Shown here piece by piece: positions 48,195 to 59,800 of a stretch of DNA of 64,000 nucleotides; position 1 is the stretch's first letter, and every line of letters starts with the position of its first letter. The notes beneath the pieces were generated by a model, which was given only the letters and a program-made list of their open reading frames with translations, was not told the origin of the DNA and searched no databases. The DNA is taken from the NCBI RefSeq assembly GCF_958979055.1, contig NC_084886.1, forward strand, positions 6,033,001-6,097,000. Direction: 5' to 3'. A program made the translations under genes and the position numbers. This DNA comes from Alnus glutinosa (lineage: Eukaryota > Streptophyta > Magnoliopsida > Fagales > Betulaceae).

Positions 48195-50238
48195 CTAATG
48201 AATTAATTTCTGCTTCTTTTCTTGCCATTCATTGATTTGAGCTTCTATCTTTGCTTGCACTATTGCATGAAAACCTGGGTATGGCTCATAACCGAAGAAG
48301 GTCTGAAGAGCCTAAAGAAATTACAAGAGCAGATATAAACATAGTTCTCATATCAGAAATGGCAATGGGATCATGAAAAGAAATTAAAATTACAAAGAAA
48401 ATACCTCCAGCAGCACAAAGAAGGGAGCCATTATAAAGGCTTGAACAAGGTTGTCCAAAAGAGCTGGTGCGCGTTTCTGCAGAACATGGATGAGTTTAAG
48501 GTATTAATAAGTCTGACACGTCATTAAAAAGGCCACAAACAACCAAATTGCCTACCTCAAAGACCCCATGGCCAATAAATTGTCCGGTCCAACACAAAAG
48601 CTGGGCAAGGAGAACAACCTGAAAATAAGTTTGTAGAGGTTGAAATTAAGTGAGAAAAAACAAAATCCCTCACAGAACTTATATTACCAAGAAGTAGCAG
48701 ATTGCCCTAAAAGCAGCGAACAAGTAAAAACTTGGACATATAAAAAATTGGTGCTGATGCGATTTGAGGGCTTTGTTTCACAGAAACAGGAGCAAATATA
48801 GTTCAAGAGAACAGCGTCTACTGCTCGACATGGACTGAATAAACTGAGCCATTTACCAACGACGACTCAATGGAGTTGTTTCTCCTATTTGAGTTGGCAA
48901 CTCGATGGAAAAACTCCGAGCATTTGTCACCCTCATGATGGTTCTCCATTCCCTTGGAAAAGTTTTTGGCAGGTTAAGGTTTCCTTGAGAACAGCATTCT
49001 TTGCTTGGTCGACCACCTTAGGGAAGATCCTCACCATGGATAATCTAAAGAAGTGGCATGTCCTTGTGGTCAATTGGTGCTATATGGTAAGAGAAGTGGG
49101 AGTTTGTGGATCATCTTCTTTTCCACTGAGATTGCTAGTGCCTAATAGAATGCTATTTTCAAAAGTATTTCTGACTTGGGTTATGCTTTGACGAATGGCA
49201 GACCTTTTCGCTTGTTGGATAGGCTTATATGACAGTCCTCAGAGTGCAGCAGTGTGAAAGATGGTGTCAATCTTGCCTTTTGTGGTGTTTTAAGAGGGAA
49301 AGAAGAAAAAAATGAAATAAGTTTTGAGGACCGCGAGAGAACAGTAGTGGAACTAAAATCTTTTTTCTTCCATACTCTTTACCTTTGAACAGCCGTTTTA
49401 GACTTTCTTAATTTGCTTGATTTTCTTGACATTTTTTTCTTTTTCTAGCTAGGTGTTTCTCTTTTATATTTCTTGTGTGCCTCAGTTGCGTCTTTTATGC
49501 TTGGAATAATGCCTAGACAAAATTTCGCCAATTCAAGTCGGCCTCTAGTTTCAAATTGGTTAATAAAGAAAGTAGAAAATTAAGAAGGTTATCTTGTTCC
49601 ATCAACTCTGACTCAAAAAGCGGTAGTGCTTGCTGTGGCAAAGTGAAAGAGAGGGTTGTTGTTTGTGGTTACTTATGAAGCCTAAGTTGTTATAATGATA
49701 TATGAGGTGTGAGGAGGTTGAATGAGGGAGACAAAGGCGTGAGAGTCAAGATTTTGCTTAGACAGTGGAAGGCAGAAGTTATTTGTTTGTAGTAGTGAAA
49801 TTTCCTTATGGTTTTCCGCTTGGACTACCATAATAACTGCAACAAGAAGGAGTAAATAATCTTTGATTACTAATTCAATGCGAATATTACAGCATAATAA
49901 TAATAAAATCCATCTCAACATAGAATAAGGCCACAAGAAAAGAAGGTGCAAAATCGGTTTTGCCTTTATCAATAAGTTGGGACATCCCCACACGACATGG
50001 AACCTAAAGTATTCATTCAATACGACACACTCTTTCGCAAAGATAAAAATTATCCAAAAATTAATTAATTTCAATTAAAATTCAGAAAGACAAACAATTA
50101 AAACTGAAAACAAATTCAGCACAATAAGGGGAAACGAAACATTGACCTCGCTGCAAAATATTCAAACAAGCAAGTTGATGCTGTAACATGTAGAAGAGGT
50201 AATTGTTCCAAATATAAATCGTAAAAGAAAAAGGAAAG

Positions 50239-50290
<52 letters not shown>

Positions 50291-50719
50291 ATTGATTTCA
50301 GAATATAAAGTAAACTCATAGTAAATTTATGAACAGAAACTGATAAAAACACAAAATTGTACCTTCCAAGCGAGTGAAAACCCAAGTCGACTCGCAATAA
50401 AACTGCTAGCAACCCAACAAATAGCACAGAGCAGAGCAGCCAAAGACCCAGCTTTCACATCCAAACAGACGTAAAACACCGAATAGATCAAAGCAAACGA
50501 GAACCCAACATTCAAAACCAGAATAACATCATTCCCAAACAGAGAAAACTCGATGTAAGGGAGGTTGAACAGAGAAGGGGTGAAGTAAAGAATAAGAAGA
50601 GCTGTGAAAAGGATTGGCCAAACAAACAACATGTGGATGGCTATGTTGATTGGGTTCCTGTGATAAGCGCCATAGAAAGCAAAGTGCTTCTCAAGGTCAA
50701 ATACTCCGATCTTTCCCAT
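48195..50719 (-). CDS. Mpo1-like (DUF962) ER membrane protein
   Basis: Exons 50363-50719, 48556-48618, 48405-48476 and 48195-48311 join to 202 aa. The start is MGKIGVFDLEKHFAFYGAYH, which matches the family N-terminus; an in-frame Met at 50923 would add 68 unconserved residues and is rejected. There are four or five hydrophobic segments, and His-bearing motifs AYHRNPINIAIH and FIGHGVFEKRAPAL. Yeast Mpo1 is an Fe(II) dioxygenase that alpha-oxidises 2-hydroxypalmitate from phytosphingosine breakdown in the ER; the same role is inferred here. Intron 1 (1.74 kb) holds a LINE fragment and a TA repeat. Confidence 0.92.
48905..49520 (+). mobile_element. LINE 3' fragment in Mpo1-like intron
   Basis: A zf-RVT block is visible: VSLRTAFFAWSTTLGKILTM, then DNLKKWHVLVVNW (48989-49081). 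It is followed by a decayed C-terminus and 3' UTR. It belongs to the 1958-4582 family and lies antisense to the host gene. Confidence 0.75.
50238..50287. repeat. (TA)n microsatellite
   Basis: About 48 bp of uninterrupted AT in the first intron of the Mpo1-like gene. Confidence 0.95.
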
Positions 50720-50923
50720 TGAGAAATTGAGAGAAATATTGGGTTTTGCTTGGACTTGGGTGGGAGGAGAAGGACTGTAAGAATTGGGAGAAAAAGGGGA
50801 AGAAGAAAGTTCAGAGGTTTTCAAAGACAGAAGCCACGGGATGAGCTTAATTAATTGCTTTTCATGAATATCAACGGCGTAAGAGACCAACTTCCAATCA
50901 AAAGCGATGATAGCATCACCCAA

Positions 50924-51625
50924 CTGGGAAATACATATATATTTAACTTAATAAAAATATTTTAAAAGAAAATTTAAAACCAAGGGGGCCATCCGGCCAT
51001 GCATGGACCCGTCCCTGATGGCAGCACCAGCACGACCGCGGGGTGCATGGCATCGCCAAGGGGGCCCCGAATCAGAGTGGACCATTGGATGACCCGGCAT
51101 TTACAAAGCCTCCAAATTCCCCTTACAATTACAAATTTGGAAAAACTTCACATTTGAAGTCAATATACGATAGATTGTGATTTTCCATCATCCTAAGATA
51201 TTACAATTTACACCCCCTAGCTCCTACCATGCAGAATTAAGCCATAGCAAAAGTTTAATGCAAATTAAATCATGTTGAAGCTCTTTGCTGAAATGATTAT
51301 TCCTATTTCAGGGTTACTAAGAAAAAAAAAAAAAAATCACCAACGACTACAGAGCGTAGACAAGTTTCCAAAAAGAAAATATAGATCTCTATAATGAAAT
51401 CCAACAAACTGATCAGCCCTGTTGGATGTTGCAAATTCTGTTAACCAAGATGATTGTTCTCCAACATGATGGATTCAACATTAACCCACAAAAAGAAATG
51501 AGGCTAAAGGCAACCAAGCAATCTATCTAGCATGCATATCAAATGAGAAAGTACAGAAATTGCTTCAAAGTAGAACCAAGAAGAACATAGTGGCAGTTGG
51601 AAAACTGCCTCCTAACTCTAGAACC
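50924..51625. other. Mpo1-like/RPN6 spacer with a GC-rich patch
   Basis: No gene is seen. The stretch 50983-51075 is unusually GC-rich for this window (GGGGGCC and CCGCGGGG strings) and may be the edge of the Mpo1-like promoter or a foreign repeat. The rest is the RPN6 3' flank. Confidence 0.5.
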
Positions 51626-52894
51626 TCATGCCATTATCTTAGCAGACCTAACGTAGAGGCTATCCACGACCTTGCCAACATTAGAAATGGTTTCCAATGT
51701 TGCCGGGAATATTGCATCTGTCTTGGGATCATCAAAAATGACGAGGCATCCAGCACCCTGATCTAGAGTTCCTGCAAACTTCTTATCCAGAATCATCTGA
51801 GATAACTTCTTCTCCACATGATCAACAGGCAGTTCAATCAGCTCAGCAATATGAGCAATCTCAACCCTTGAGAAAGGTTCAATCAACCTGCAGAGATTCT
51901 GCTCCAACAAAGTGTCATACAGGGAAGAGAGGTGCCTGTGAACAATAGGGTCTTCCTCTAGCTGGGCCCTAAAATCCCTGAGGGCAGTCTCAAAAAGCTT
52001 CAAAGAGCGCTTTGAATAGGCATCCGCCACAGCTTTCATGGCATCCATCTCGGGTCCCACATACTGCAATCCAGCTTTTGATGATATTATTCCCGTCACA
52101 TCATCAGCCTGGTTCACCATTATTTTGCATAACAACATATACTTGAGGCTAAATACTGCTCGTGGATCTTCAAGAGCATTGAAAGCTTCAAAAGCTTCGA
52201 AGAAATAGCTATAAGCAGTTTTGTAGTCCTTTTCTTCTGCATGGAGGATTCCACTCTGCAAATCTATAGTACCCTGTTGTGCTGGGGGCACATATATAGC
52301 ATTGGCGGCAGTTCTCGCAGCCGTCAGTGAAGCCTTAGCTTTAGGGAGATTCCTCAAAGAGAAATGGAGCTTACTCTCCAACAAGTCTATGTCCACAAGT
52401 AGAAGCTTGTCATCTAGCCTTCTCACTTCCTTTATCAAACCCGAAAGGAGATTTAAAGCTTCTGAATACTCTTTGTTTTCCATCAAAAGAGCTGCAAGCC
52501 TTGCCTCCACTCTTTGCCGTAGGAAAGTTCGCTTTTCGGCACGGGTCCACTGCACCATTTCTTTGCAGAGGGAAATCTGGAGATCAGATGTGCCTGGTAT
52601 TTTAGCTACTGCATCAATTATCCCACGAACAATTTTTGCAGTCTTTGCCTTGGGGATCAAGTTGAAAAAGGGCCTCAATTGGTTCAAAAGGTTCCGGAGA
52701 TCCTCTGCCCGATTCTCTTGTCTGAGAAGATCTGAGAGATTTGTAACAGCCTGTTCCTTTATCCTAAGGGCTTCAGAAGAAGATGCCGGGTTTTCAAGTA
52801 CGCGATAAAGAATAGAGATGGCTTCAGCAGGGGTTTTGGCTTCTAAAGCCTGAGCAATTGAATCAGTTGTTGCTGGGAGGTATGATGAAGACAT
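51626..52894 (-). CDS. RPN6: 26S proteasome non-ATPase subunit 11 (RPN6)
   Basis: A single coding exon of 422 aa starting at MSSSYLPATTDSIAQALEAK; an in-frame upstream Met at 52939 is beyond a splice acceptor (TTTTGCAG at 52921-52925) and is not used. TPR-like helices fill most of the chain (EDLRNLLNQLRPFF, LTAARTAANAIYVPPAQQG, LHAEEKDYKTAYSYFFEAFE). A C-terminal PCI winged-helix region follows (RVEIAHIAELIELPVDHVEK, CLVIFDDPKTD). RPN6 is a PCI scaffold of the proteasome lid that clamps lid, base and core together. Length and sequence are normal (Arabidopsis about 419 aa). Confidence 0.97.
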   Translation of the reverse strand: MSSSYLPATTDSIAQALEAKTPAEAISILYRVLENPASSSEALRIKEQAVTNLSDLLRQENRAEDLRNLLNQLRPFFNLIPKAKTAKIVRGIIDAVAKIPGTSDLQISLCKEMVQWTRAEKRTFLRQRVEARLAALLMENKEYSEALNLLSGLIKEVRRLDDKLLLVDIDLLESKLHFSLRNLPKAKASLTAARTAANAIYVPPAQQGTIDLQSGILHAEEKDYKTAYSYFFEAFEAFNALEDPRAVFSLKYMLLCKIMVNQADDVTGIISSKAGLQYVGPEMDAMKAVADAYSKRSLKLFETALRDFRAQLEEDPIVHRHLSSLYDTLLEQNLCRLIEPFSRVEIAHIAELIELPVDHVEKKLSQMILDKKFAGTLDQGAGCLVIFDDPKTDAIFPATLETISNVGKVVDSLYVRSAKIMA

Positions 52895-53844
52895 GGTTGA
52901 TAGTTCAAAATCACCAAGTCCTGCAAAATCAAAAATCAAAAATCAAAATCAATTTTGTTTTTCATCAGCTTAATTTGAAATAAATAAAAACAACCTTGAG
53001 CAATTCATAAAATGAAAATTTTGTGCCCGAATATATAAAGTATGCAAAAATTAGGTGGCCAAAGCAGTTTCAAGCTATTTTGGCAAACAGAACCAACCTC
53101 TATTCTATAAGCCTCTATTCTCTATTTACAGACAATAAGAACAGTTTCAACATGGGAACTCAGTGGCAGTCATCAGAAAACCTATTTCATCCCTTAAGAA
53201 AGATACCAAAATTATCAGGCAATCCGCTATTAGTACATAATGAGAAAGACTTGGACATTTAATGGCATCAACTTTCAGTTTCTAAGTTAAAGAGTCCGTT
53301 TCTAAGATTGCTTTATGAGCAGATGGTGGCTCCTAGTTGTTTATCTTTCATGGATGTTTTAGATTGTCAACATTTAGTAATCAGAAGTTTTCTTTCCCCT
53401 TTTCCATAGGTATTTTTCTCTTGTATAATACCAATATACTAGGCTAGCTCCTTTTTCTCTTTAATTAAATTTGAATTAAAAAAAAAAAAGAAAAAGAAAA
53501 AACTTCTTAGTTATCCCACCTATGAGCACAACATCCAAGAGTTTTAAATCCTATGGACAGTTAGATGCGTCGGCTTTTTTCCTTTATTGCTTATTTTCCT
53601 CTTTGGGCCAGAAAACATAAAAAGGAAAAAAGATATACTAGTTGTCACGGCAACCCTAAGCACAAAGTGTATGGCCTAATAAGAACAACTTTTGTGACAA
53701 AATAAGGGAATACAATCTAATACTAGGGACATAAAGGGTAAGCCAACCTTCATCCTAGCATTGTCCTGTGCCAATATATGAAAAGATACTATCAGTAACA
53801 AGCATTTATTCAGGCAATACATGTTATGCAACTGCGAACCACAC

Positions 53845-53889
53845 ATATATTACAGATGTCCCAATAGCAGTGGGACATCTGTAATATAT
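53845..53889. repeat. Perfect 19-bp hairpin
   Basis: ATATATTACAGATGTCCCA (53845-53863) is followed by a 7-nt loop and its exact reverse complement (53871-53889). Flanking CAGGCAATACATG (about 53811) and CAGGCAATGCATG (about 53933) form a direct repeat around it. Confidence 0.9.
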
Positions 53890-54839
53890 TCATTTATTTA
53901 TTTCCCGGCTTTCCGCTGTGACTAGCAGTGGTTCAGGCAATGCATGACGTGCATCTGCAAAACACATCATCCACTACAGATCTTTAAGTAGCATAAGCGT
54001 TAAAGGAGCGAGTCACATTCTCTTTTACCCTTCTTCCTTACTCAGTTTCCCACTCCTGCCTCCCCTCAATCCTCTACTCTGAAGGTAAGCTGGAAACTAT
54101 GTCCTCAAATTAAGGTTTAGAGACTCTTGTCAATGATCCCATGAAGGGATTTTGATCAAAGCCTAAATGTCTCAAAGTGACTAATTATACGAGATTTAAC
54201 TGTAGTATGGAACTAGCAATCCTCTATGTGGTTCTTGGCCCATACTTAAGCATCATAAGCCATAGTGGCCCAAAGCCATGAGATTTACCATGGTGTAACA
54301 TGAACCCAAACAAATTTAATCCAAAGGCGAATTTGGTTCTCTGGGAGAAACATCATGCACCTCGTCGCCCAAAGCAGCAGCTAGTACTCACTTAGCAACC
54401 AATCAGCAGACCAAGTAGCTTCAGCATAAGTAGGCTGATTTAAAACCTAGACTGCCATTCCAGATATGATTCAACTTTAACCCAAGAGAAACCCTACTCT
54501 ACAAACCTCAGCCACAAGAATGGAGACTTCTTCCAAATAACCAATAATGCTAGATTGTTTTTGTTCCTCTTGAAGTTCACATTGGCTCACTTAATAATGC
54601 AATTTTCTAAAAGGTCAAATTCTTTGCTTGCAAATATTGCCTTTTTTACAACCATTAATTTGTACGTCTGTTAGGGAGTAGAAAAAATGTCCAAACAATG
54701 AAGTGTTCTGACACTCGACTTGAACAAGACTCCAGCTACGTAACTTTTAATCATCCGAATTTCACAACAAAAGTGTCTAATTGAATCGAAACACTAATAG
54801 TCCTTCCTATACTGGAATTAAAATCTATTCAAAACATAA

Positions 54840-55060
54840 TTTTTTTTTTTGATAAGTCAGAGAATTTCATTAAAAAAGCGTAAGGCGCCCATAAGTACAC
54901 AGGATGTATACATAGAAGCAACTCAGCTAGCCACAAAAAAACCCAATAAAACCACAAGGAACCCACAAGAAAACCCCTAACAAGCATAATAGAAACCTTC
55001 ACAAAACAAAAGAAACCCCCAATAGTAACCCCCGAATACAAAAAAAAAAACCCTAAAAGC
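54840..55060 (-). mobile_element. LINE 3'-tail fragment, minus strand
   Basis: On the minus strand: TTGTATACATCCTGTGTACT, then GCGCCTTACGC, AATGAAATTCTCTGACTTATC and A12. It belongs to the 1958-4582 LINE family, with only the 3' UTR left. Confidence 0.7.
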
Positions 55061-55841
55061 ACCCAACCTTTGCCTCTTATTGCTTAAAAAAAGTCACTCT
55101 TTGTTCCGAGTATCTTCCCAAGTTAAAAAAAAAAAAAATAAATCCTCCTGGAAAGGGATAAGTTTTCATGCTAAAAGAAAAGGTATAAAAAAGAAAAATC
55201 AATATCCCCAAGAGGGAAGAGGGGGGGGGGGGGGGGTGTGGGGGTGTTACACAGCATAAATTTTCCAAAATAATTCCTAATTCTCTCAATCTACCATCAA
55301 ATAGATTTTCAGAAAATAAGTTATACAAATCAATTTCGCAAGTATAGAAGACTCTCTATCTTTTGTTTATCAGGGTCATTTTAAAATAAAAGCTGGTTCT
55401 CAAAATCAAGGCAAAGTTTTCTTTTTTTGATAAGTTTTCTTTTTTGATACGTAAGGCAAAGTTTTCTTTTCTTTAAAGTGAATGCACAGTTTTAGAATAT
55501 TATCGCTGCAACGCAGTTTGCGACCTTCGCAAAAACGTCAGTGTGAGAATTTCTTTCTTTAAACCTAAAAATGAGGAAGACTTTTCTTTCATTAACTCAA
55601 AGATAAGAAATTTTCATTAACATTTTCTTTTCCAGAATCATATTTTCATTAACATTCAATTCAATTGCTAGAAAATAATAATGGGAAATCACATAAAATC
55701 AAACCATGCACATGTATACATAATCTGAAAAACTTTATTCTTTATCTGGTTTCTATTACTGAACTTGTACTTTTCCTTTTTCTTTTTCTTTTCTTTACTA
55801 GTTTGTCTCTGGCTTGTGTTGAACTTAACCACCTTGTTCGA

Positions 55842-56092
55842 CCTAGGGTGTTAAATGTCCTCCCCCATTCAACCTAATGGTGTCGAGGGTACCACCCTCC
55901 TCAAGCGTACTATCCCTTTCAACCTAGAGCTGTGGAACATACGACCCTGCTCCACCTAGGGCTGCCAAGCATACTACCCTGTTTGACTTAGGGCTGCCAA
56001 TCATACTATCCCACTCGACCTAGGGCTGTGGAACATACGACCTCACTCCACCTATGGCCGTCAAGCATTATACCCTGCTCAACCTAGGGTTG
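55842..56092. repeat. 32-bp minisatellite, about 7.5 copies
   Basis: The unit begins CCTAGGGCTGCCAAGCATAC and is close to 32 bp in five consecutive copies (from about 55932). The leftmost copies are more diverged and one carries an 18-bp insert. No ORF runs through it. Confidence 0.85.
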
Positions 56093-57112
56093 CCTTGGGC
56101 TAACTTTCGTACTTTAAAAAATTCTGTCTTTTTTTTTCCTGTGAATACTGGTCTTTTCACTTCCTTATACTTTCTTTGAAAAACTTTTATTTAAATTTCA
56201 TTCCTTGTCAAACATGTAAATCTCAGTGTAATCATATATTGACAAAATAAAAGTATTTAAAAGTGCAGTGCTCATTATCACATGGAAAACTATGCACACA
56301 TTTTATTTATTTAATCACATATGCATAGTAAAAGCATTTCATGATAAACATTAGTTATGTTATTGGTGGGAAGATTTTCTTTACCTCTATTGTCCACATC
56401 CTTACTAAACCTTCCACCTATGTCCCGTGCTCGCCTGCAATTTATTCTATCGCATCGTTAGTTGTGGTTAAATTTTCGAACCCTAAACTCTATTTCACCG
56501 GTAACCACCCACTAGCTTGCACGTAGCATTTCTCAATTTCCTTCAAATTAGGCTACGTTATGTTATCCCCTTGGCTACTACTCTATTATAGTTGTTGGAT
56601 TAATGGTTTCTTAACAAGGAATATTTCATTACAAATTTTAAACTTTAAAGCTATTTTTAAGTTAGTGACGTAACCTGCTCTAATCCTCACATTGAAATCA
56701 TGTGCTGAGTAACTATTCCAAACTCTTGTTCAGCCATATCCACTCATTATTGAAATTTCATTATCCATTCCTAAGAAGGTGCAATTACTTATAAAAAAAA
56801 AAAAAATTCCTAAGAAGGTGATCCTCTTCATAACCCTATGCCTCAATTACCCCTTCCTCCAACACGTGTCACGTGATCGTCCGCAATACTCCATGTTTAT
56901 TAGTAAGGGTTCCCCACCTATTGAAACCCTTGACACTGGGCCTTTGAATTTTCTCTTTCCTTGAGGAAACCTAAATTTTCAATTCTCTTTTATTTCATTC
57001 TCCTTAGCCTTAAAATAATTCATTGCACCAAGAGAGTTAAACTAATCCTCTAAAAACCCTTAAAACGCTTAACCATTTCTGTATGCGTAATTTTTTTTTA
57101 TTATTACTATTA

Positions 57113-57485
57113 TTTTTTTTATACGTAAGCGAAATATCATTAAAAAACGCAAAGCGCAGTCAAGTACACATGGAGTATACAAGAGGAGCATCTAAGTCGG
57201 AGAAGAAAAAAGAACAAGAAAATCAAGAAAGCTAATCACTAAGGGAGCTAGGAACATAGCAATCCACGAGCAATCAATAATGGAAAAGAAGGTGGTCCAC
57301 AGTCTCCCCATTCATTTTGCACATACAACACCTATCAATCACAATGACATGCCTCTTTCTAAGATTATCCAAGGTAAGGATCTTCCCTAACGCCACCGAA
57401 CAAGCAAAAAAAGCCACTTTCAAGGGAACCTTGGTCTGCCAAATACTTCTCTAGAGGAAAGGATCTTCCTCTTTGCACGCAAAAA
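57113..57485 (-). mobile_element. LINE 3' fragment, minus strand
   Basis: The minus strand encodes [20 protein letters not shown] and [18 protein letters not shown] (zf-RVT), then the 3' UTR TTGTATACTCCATGTGTACT and ATGATATTTCGCTTACGTAT. It is truncated just upstream of zf-RVT and belongs to the 1958-4582 family. Confidence 0.8.
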
Positions 57486-58485
57486 ATAATTATATTATAG
57501 AACCCAACTGTTAATACTCTAAAAAATAATTTAATAATTCTAATTAGATTAGACTTTTATCCTACGCTATAATCTACTTACTTACTACAATGTGATATAT
57601 AGATAGATTCTAAGTTATACATTATTCTTTGAAAGAATTTAGAATTTATAAATAATTTAAGTAGTTAGATCATAAGTCATTGGTTCAAATTCGATAAGGA
57701 GCTTGGATTCTTTTTCATAGAACCCCAACAAATTAATATCCTCAATTGGCCCTTCAAAAGCACAACAAAATTTTTCTTGCAAAAATCTTCTCAAGAACAA
57801 CAACCCATATTCGGCCATATCAAGAATTACACAGCCAAAACTTCTCTCAACAAAAAACAACCCATATTTGGCCACAGCAACCCAAGAAATCAAATTTGGA
57901 CTTCATCCTATTCGGCCATCCACCAAAAACAAAACAATTTTCCACCCAATCGGCCCTCCACCAAAAACAAAACAGAATTTCTTCCTTTCAATCAACACTC
58001 ATTATTCACTCAATCGACCTGCTGGGCAATTTACACAACAAAATTTCTCAACAAAAAAATCCCACCCAAGCCTCAACCCAATTGGCCATCTAAACAATTT
58101 ACAACACAATTTCTCACAACAAAATCTCACCCTTTCATTAGGCCATCCACCCAACCGAAAGCCCCAGAACAACCCAAAATTTCTTCAAAATCACAACGCC
58201 GTGTTCTGCGCAGCGTGTTTCGGTATTTAGCCAGAACAACCCAATAAAACTTCAATCCCACAACCAAAGAAATTTCATCCCCTCTTCAATCGAGTTGGAC
58301 CATTCGGCCAGTGTAAGAAAACCCCCAAATTAAATATACAGACAACCAAAAATTCAAGCCTCAAAATCGCAACAAAAGAAATCGATTTTATTTCAACATT
58401 TTACCCATTCAGTACTCACCCCAAAATTAAACTAACAAGCTAGAGAGATTACCGATTTGGAAGAAAATTTTGAGGGGAAAAATAC

Positions 58486-58600
58486 CTTTGGTGGACCGCC
58501 AGACTGCACCGAGCCTCGGCTCTCTCTCTCGGCGACGCTAAACAGGCAGAGGGGGGAGTCTCTGTTTGTGCGAGGAAACGACGGGGCTCGCCCCTTTACA
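58486..58600 (-). other. Candidate leader exon of RPN6
   Basis: Minus-strand GC/CT-rich segment ending at the donor CACCAAAG/GTATTTT. The RPN6 coding exon begins after an acceptor at 52921, and no other minus-strand gene lies between, so this may be its first exon across a 5.6-kb leader intron. A nearer, unseen leader is possible. Confidence 0.3.
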
Positions 58601-58953
58601 GCATTCGCGTTGGTTTATTAAATTGGGAAAATACAATTAACCCCCAATAGTATCCCAGTTCTATTGAAGTTTTTAAATTTGTCAATGCAGGTAATTTGTT
58701 AATAATTTTCGTCTGTTATGATGAAAAGGGCCTCACATGTTCTGCACGTGGTTTTTTTTATGCGAGCTTATTCTTTTTACCCTCACTTACACGTAGTCAA
58801 TTACCGAATTGACCTTCAAATATTTCATGCTTGGATGGTCTTGATTTGGTTCTCCTTCACTAAATACAACAAGTACAGAGCCAATGACACGTAATTTGTC
58901 CCGCAAAAACCTTCGATCTCCAAAGGGTTCACCAGCAGCATAATCGCTTCGAA

Positions 58954-59145
58954 CAATGGCGGACCTATACTCCTGGCCCCCAACCCTCAAAATTTTTTTA
59001 AAAAACAAATAAAAAAATTTTAAAAAAATAAAATAAAATAAAATTTTGCCCTTAATTTTGTTTTTTTTTTTTTTAGTTTTGCCCCCCTAAATTGTTTTTC
59101 TTTCAATTTAGCCCTTCCATATTTGCAAGGCTGGGCCCGCCACTG
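58954..59145. mobile_element. hAT-like MITE
   Basis: The ends CAATGGCGGACC (58954-58965) and GGCCCGCCACTG (59134-59145) are reverse complements with two mismatches. The flanks GCTTCGAA and GCTCCGAC agree at 6 of 8 positions, fitting a decayed 8-bp hAT target duplication. It is AT-rich inside, with CCCCC-bearing subterminal parts, and lies just upstream of the DUF1645 pseudogene. Confidence 0.65.
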
Positions 59146-59229
59146 GCTCCGACCGTCCGATTGCTATCTTGTTCTCCTTTAATTGTGAGAGCCGAAGCAG
59201 AGCACCTCCAACACTGAACCTTAATGAGA

Positions 59230-59800
59230 AGAGGAGGAGGAGGATGAGTTTGAGTTTGCTGTTGTTTGTAGAGAGCCGGAGTACTCGTTGCCAATCTTAG
59301 CCGACGAGGTCTTCTACAATGGCCAGATCAGACCCATCTACCCGATCTTCGACCAAACACTACTTCTCAACGATCCCCATATACACTCCGATCATTCAAA
59401 GGCATCCTTGTCGACGTTTTGTCGTTCTCCTCTAAGAAAGCTCATGGTTGAAGAGTGAGAACGAGAGCAACAAGAAGAAGCACTCGAGCCCATGTCTTGC
59501 TCTTCCTCCGAAGCTGACACCCTCGGTGGGGTCCAACCTGGGACCCATTGCGTGTGGGCCCCAACAAAGCGATCATCATAATCAGCCGCATATGTTTCTT
59601 CTTCAATCGGTAGACACAAGAAGAGCCTTTCCACCGGCTCGTCCAAGAGATGGAAGCTCCGGGACCTTCTGTATCGGAGCAACAGTGACGGGAAGGACAC
59701 GTCTTTGTGGCGTCCAAGGTAGCGTTGCAACAACTCGACCGTCTCCGAAGAAGCCGTATGAAACTCACTGGATCTGTCACTGTTACGGTTGCTAAAAGCT
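59230..59800 (+). pseudogene. DUF1645-family gene remnant
   Basis: One plus frame reads EEEEDEFEFAVVCREPEYSL, then [52 protein letters not shown] and SDGKDT. These are the ordered motifs of the plant DUF1645 family ([34 protein letters not shown]). In-frame stops fall at 59456, near 59573 and near 59718. There is no frameshift across the first 480 nt, so decay is recent or slow. Family members are intronless, so this need not be a retrocopy. DUF1645 function is not established. The C-terminal half is missing or unrecognisable. Confidence 0.75.

Larger units (their letters stand above)
52926..58485. other. Gene-free stretch upstream of RPN6 coding exon (possible leader intron)
   Basis: It contains the hairpin at 53.8 kb, two LINE tails, a G18-type homopolymer (55220-55237), a 32-bp minisatellite and AT-rich filler. 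Long ORFs at 57746-58247 are Asn/Gln/Pro-rich, arise from repeated ATCCACCAAAAACAAAACA blocks, overlap in several frames and are not genes. Confidence 0.55.

Noticed and set aside
57746-58247. Three overlapping plus-strand ORFs of 115-156 codons
   Set aside because: They arise from repeated CCACCAAAAACAAAACA-type blocks, overlap in different frames, and have Asn/Gln/Pro/Lys composition expected of stop-poor repeats.
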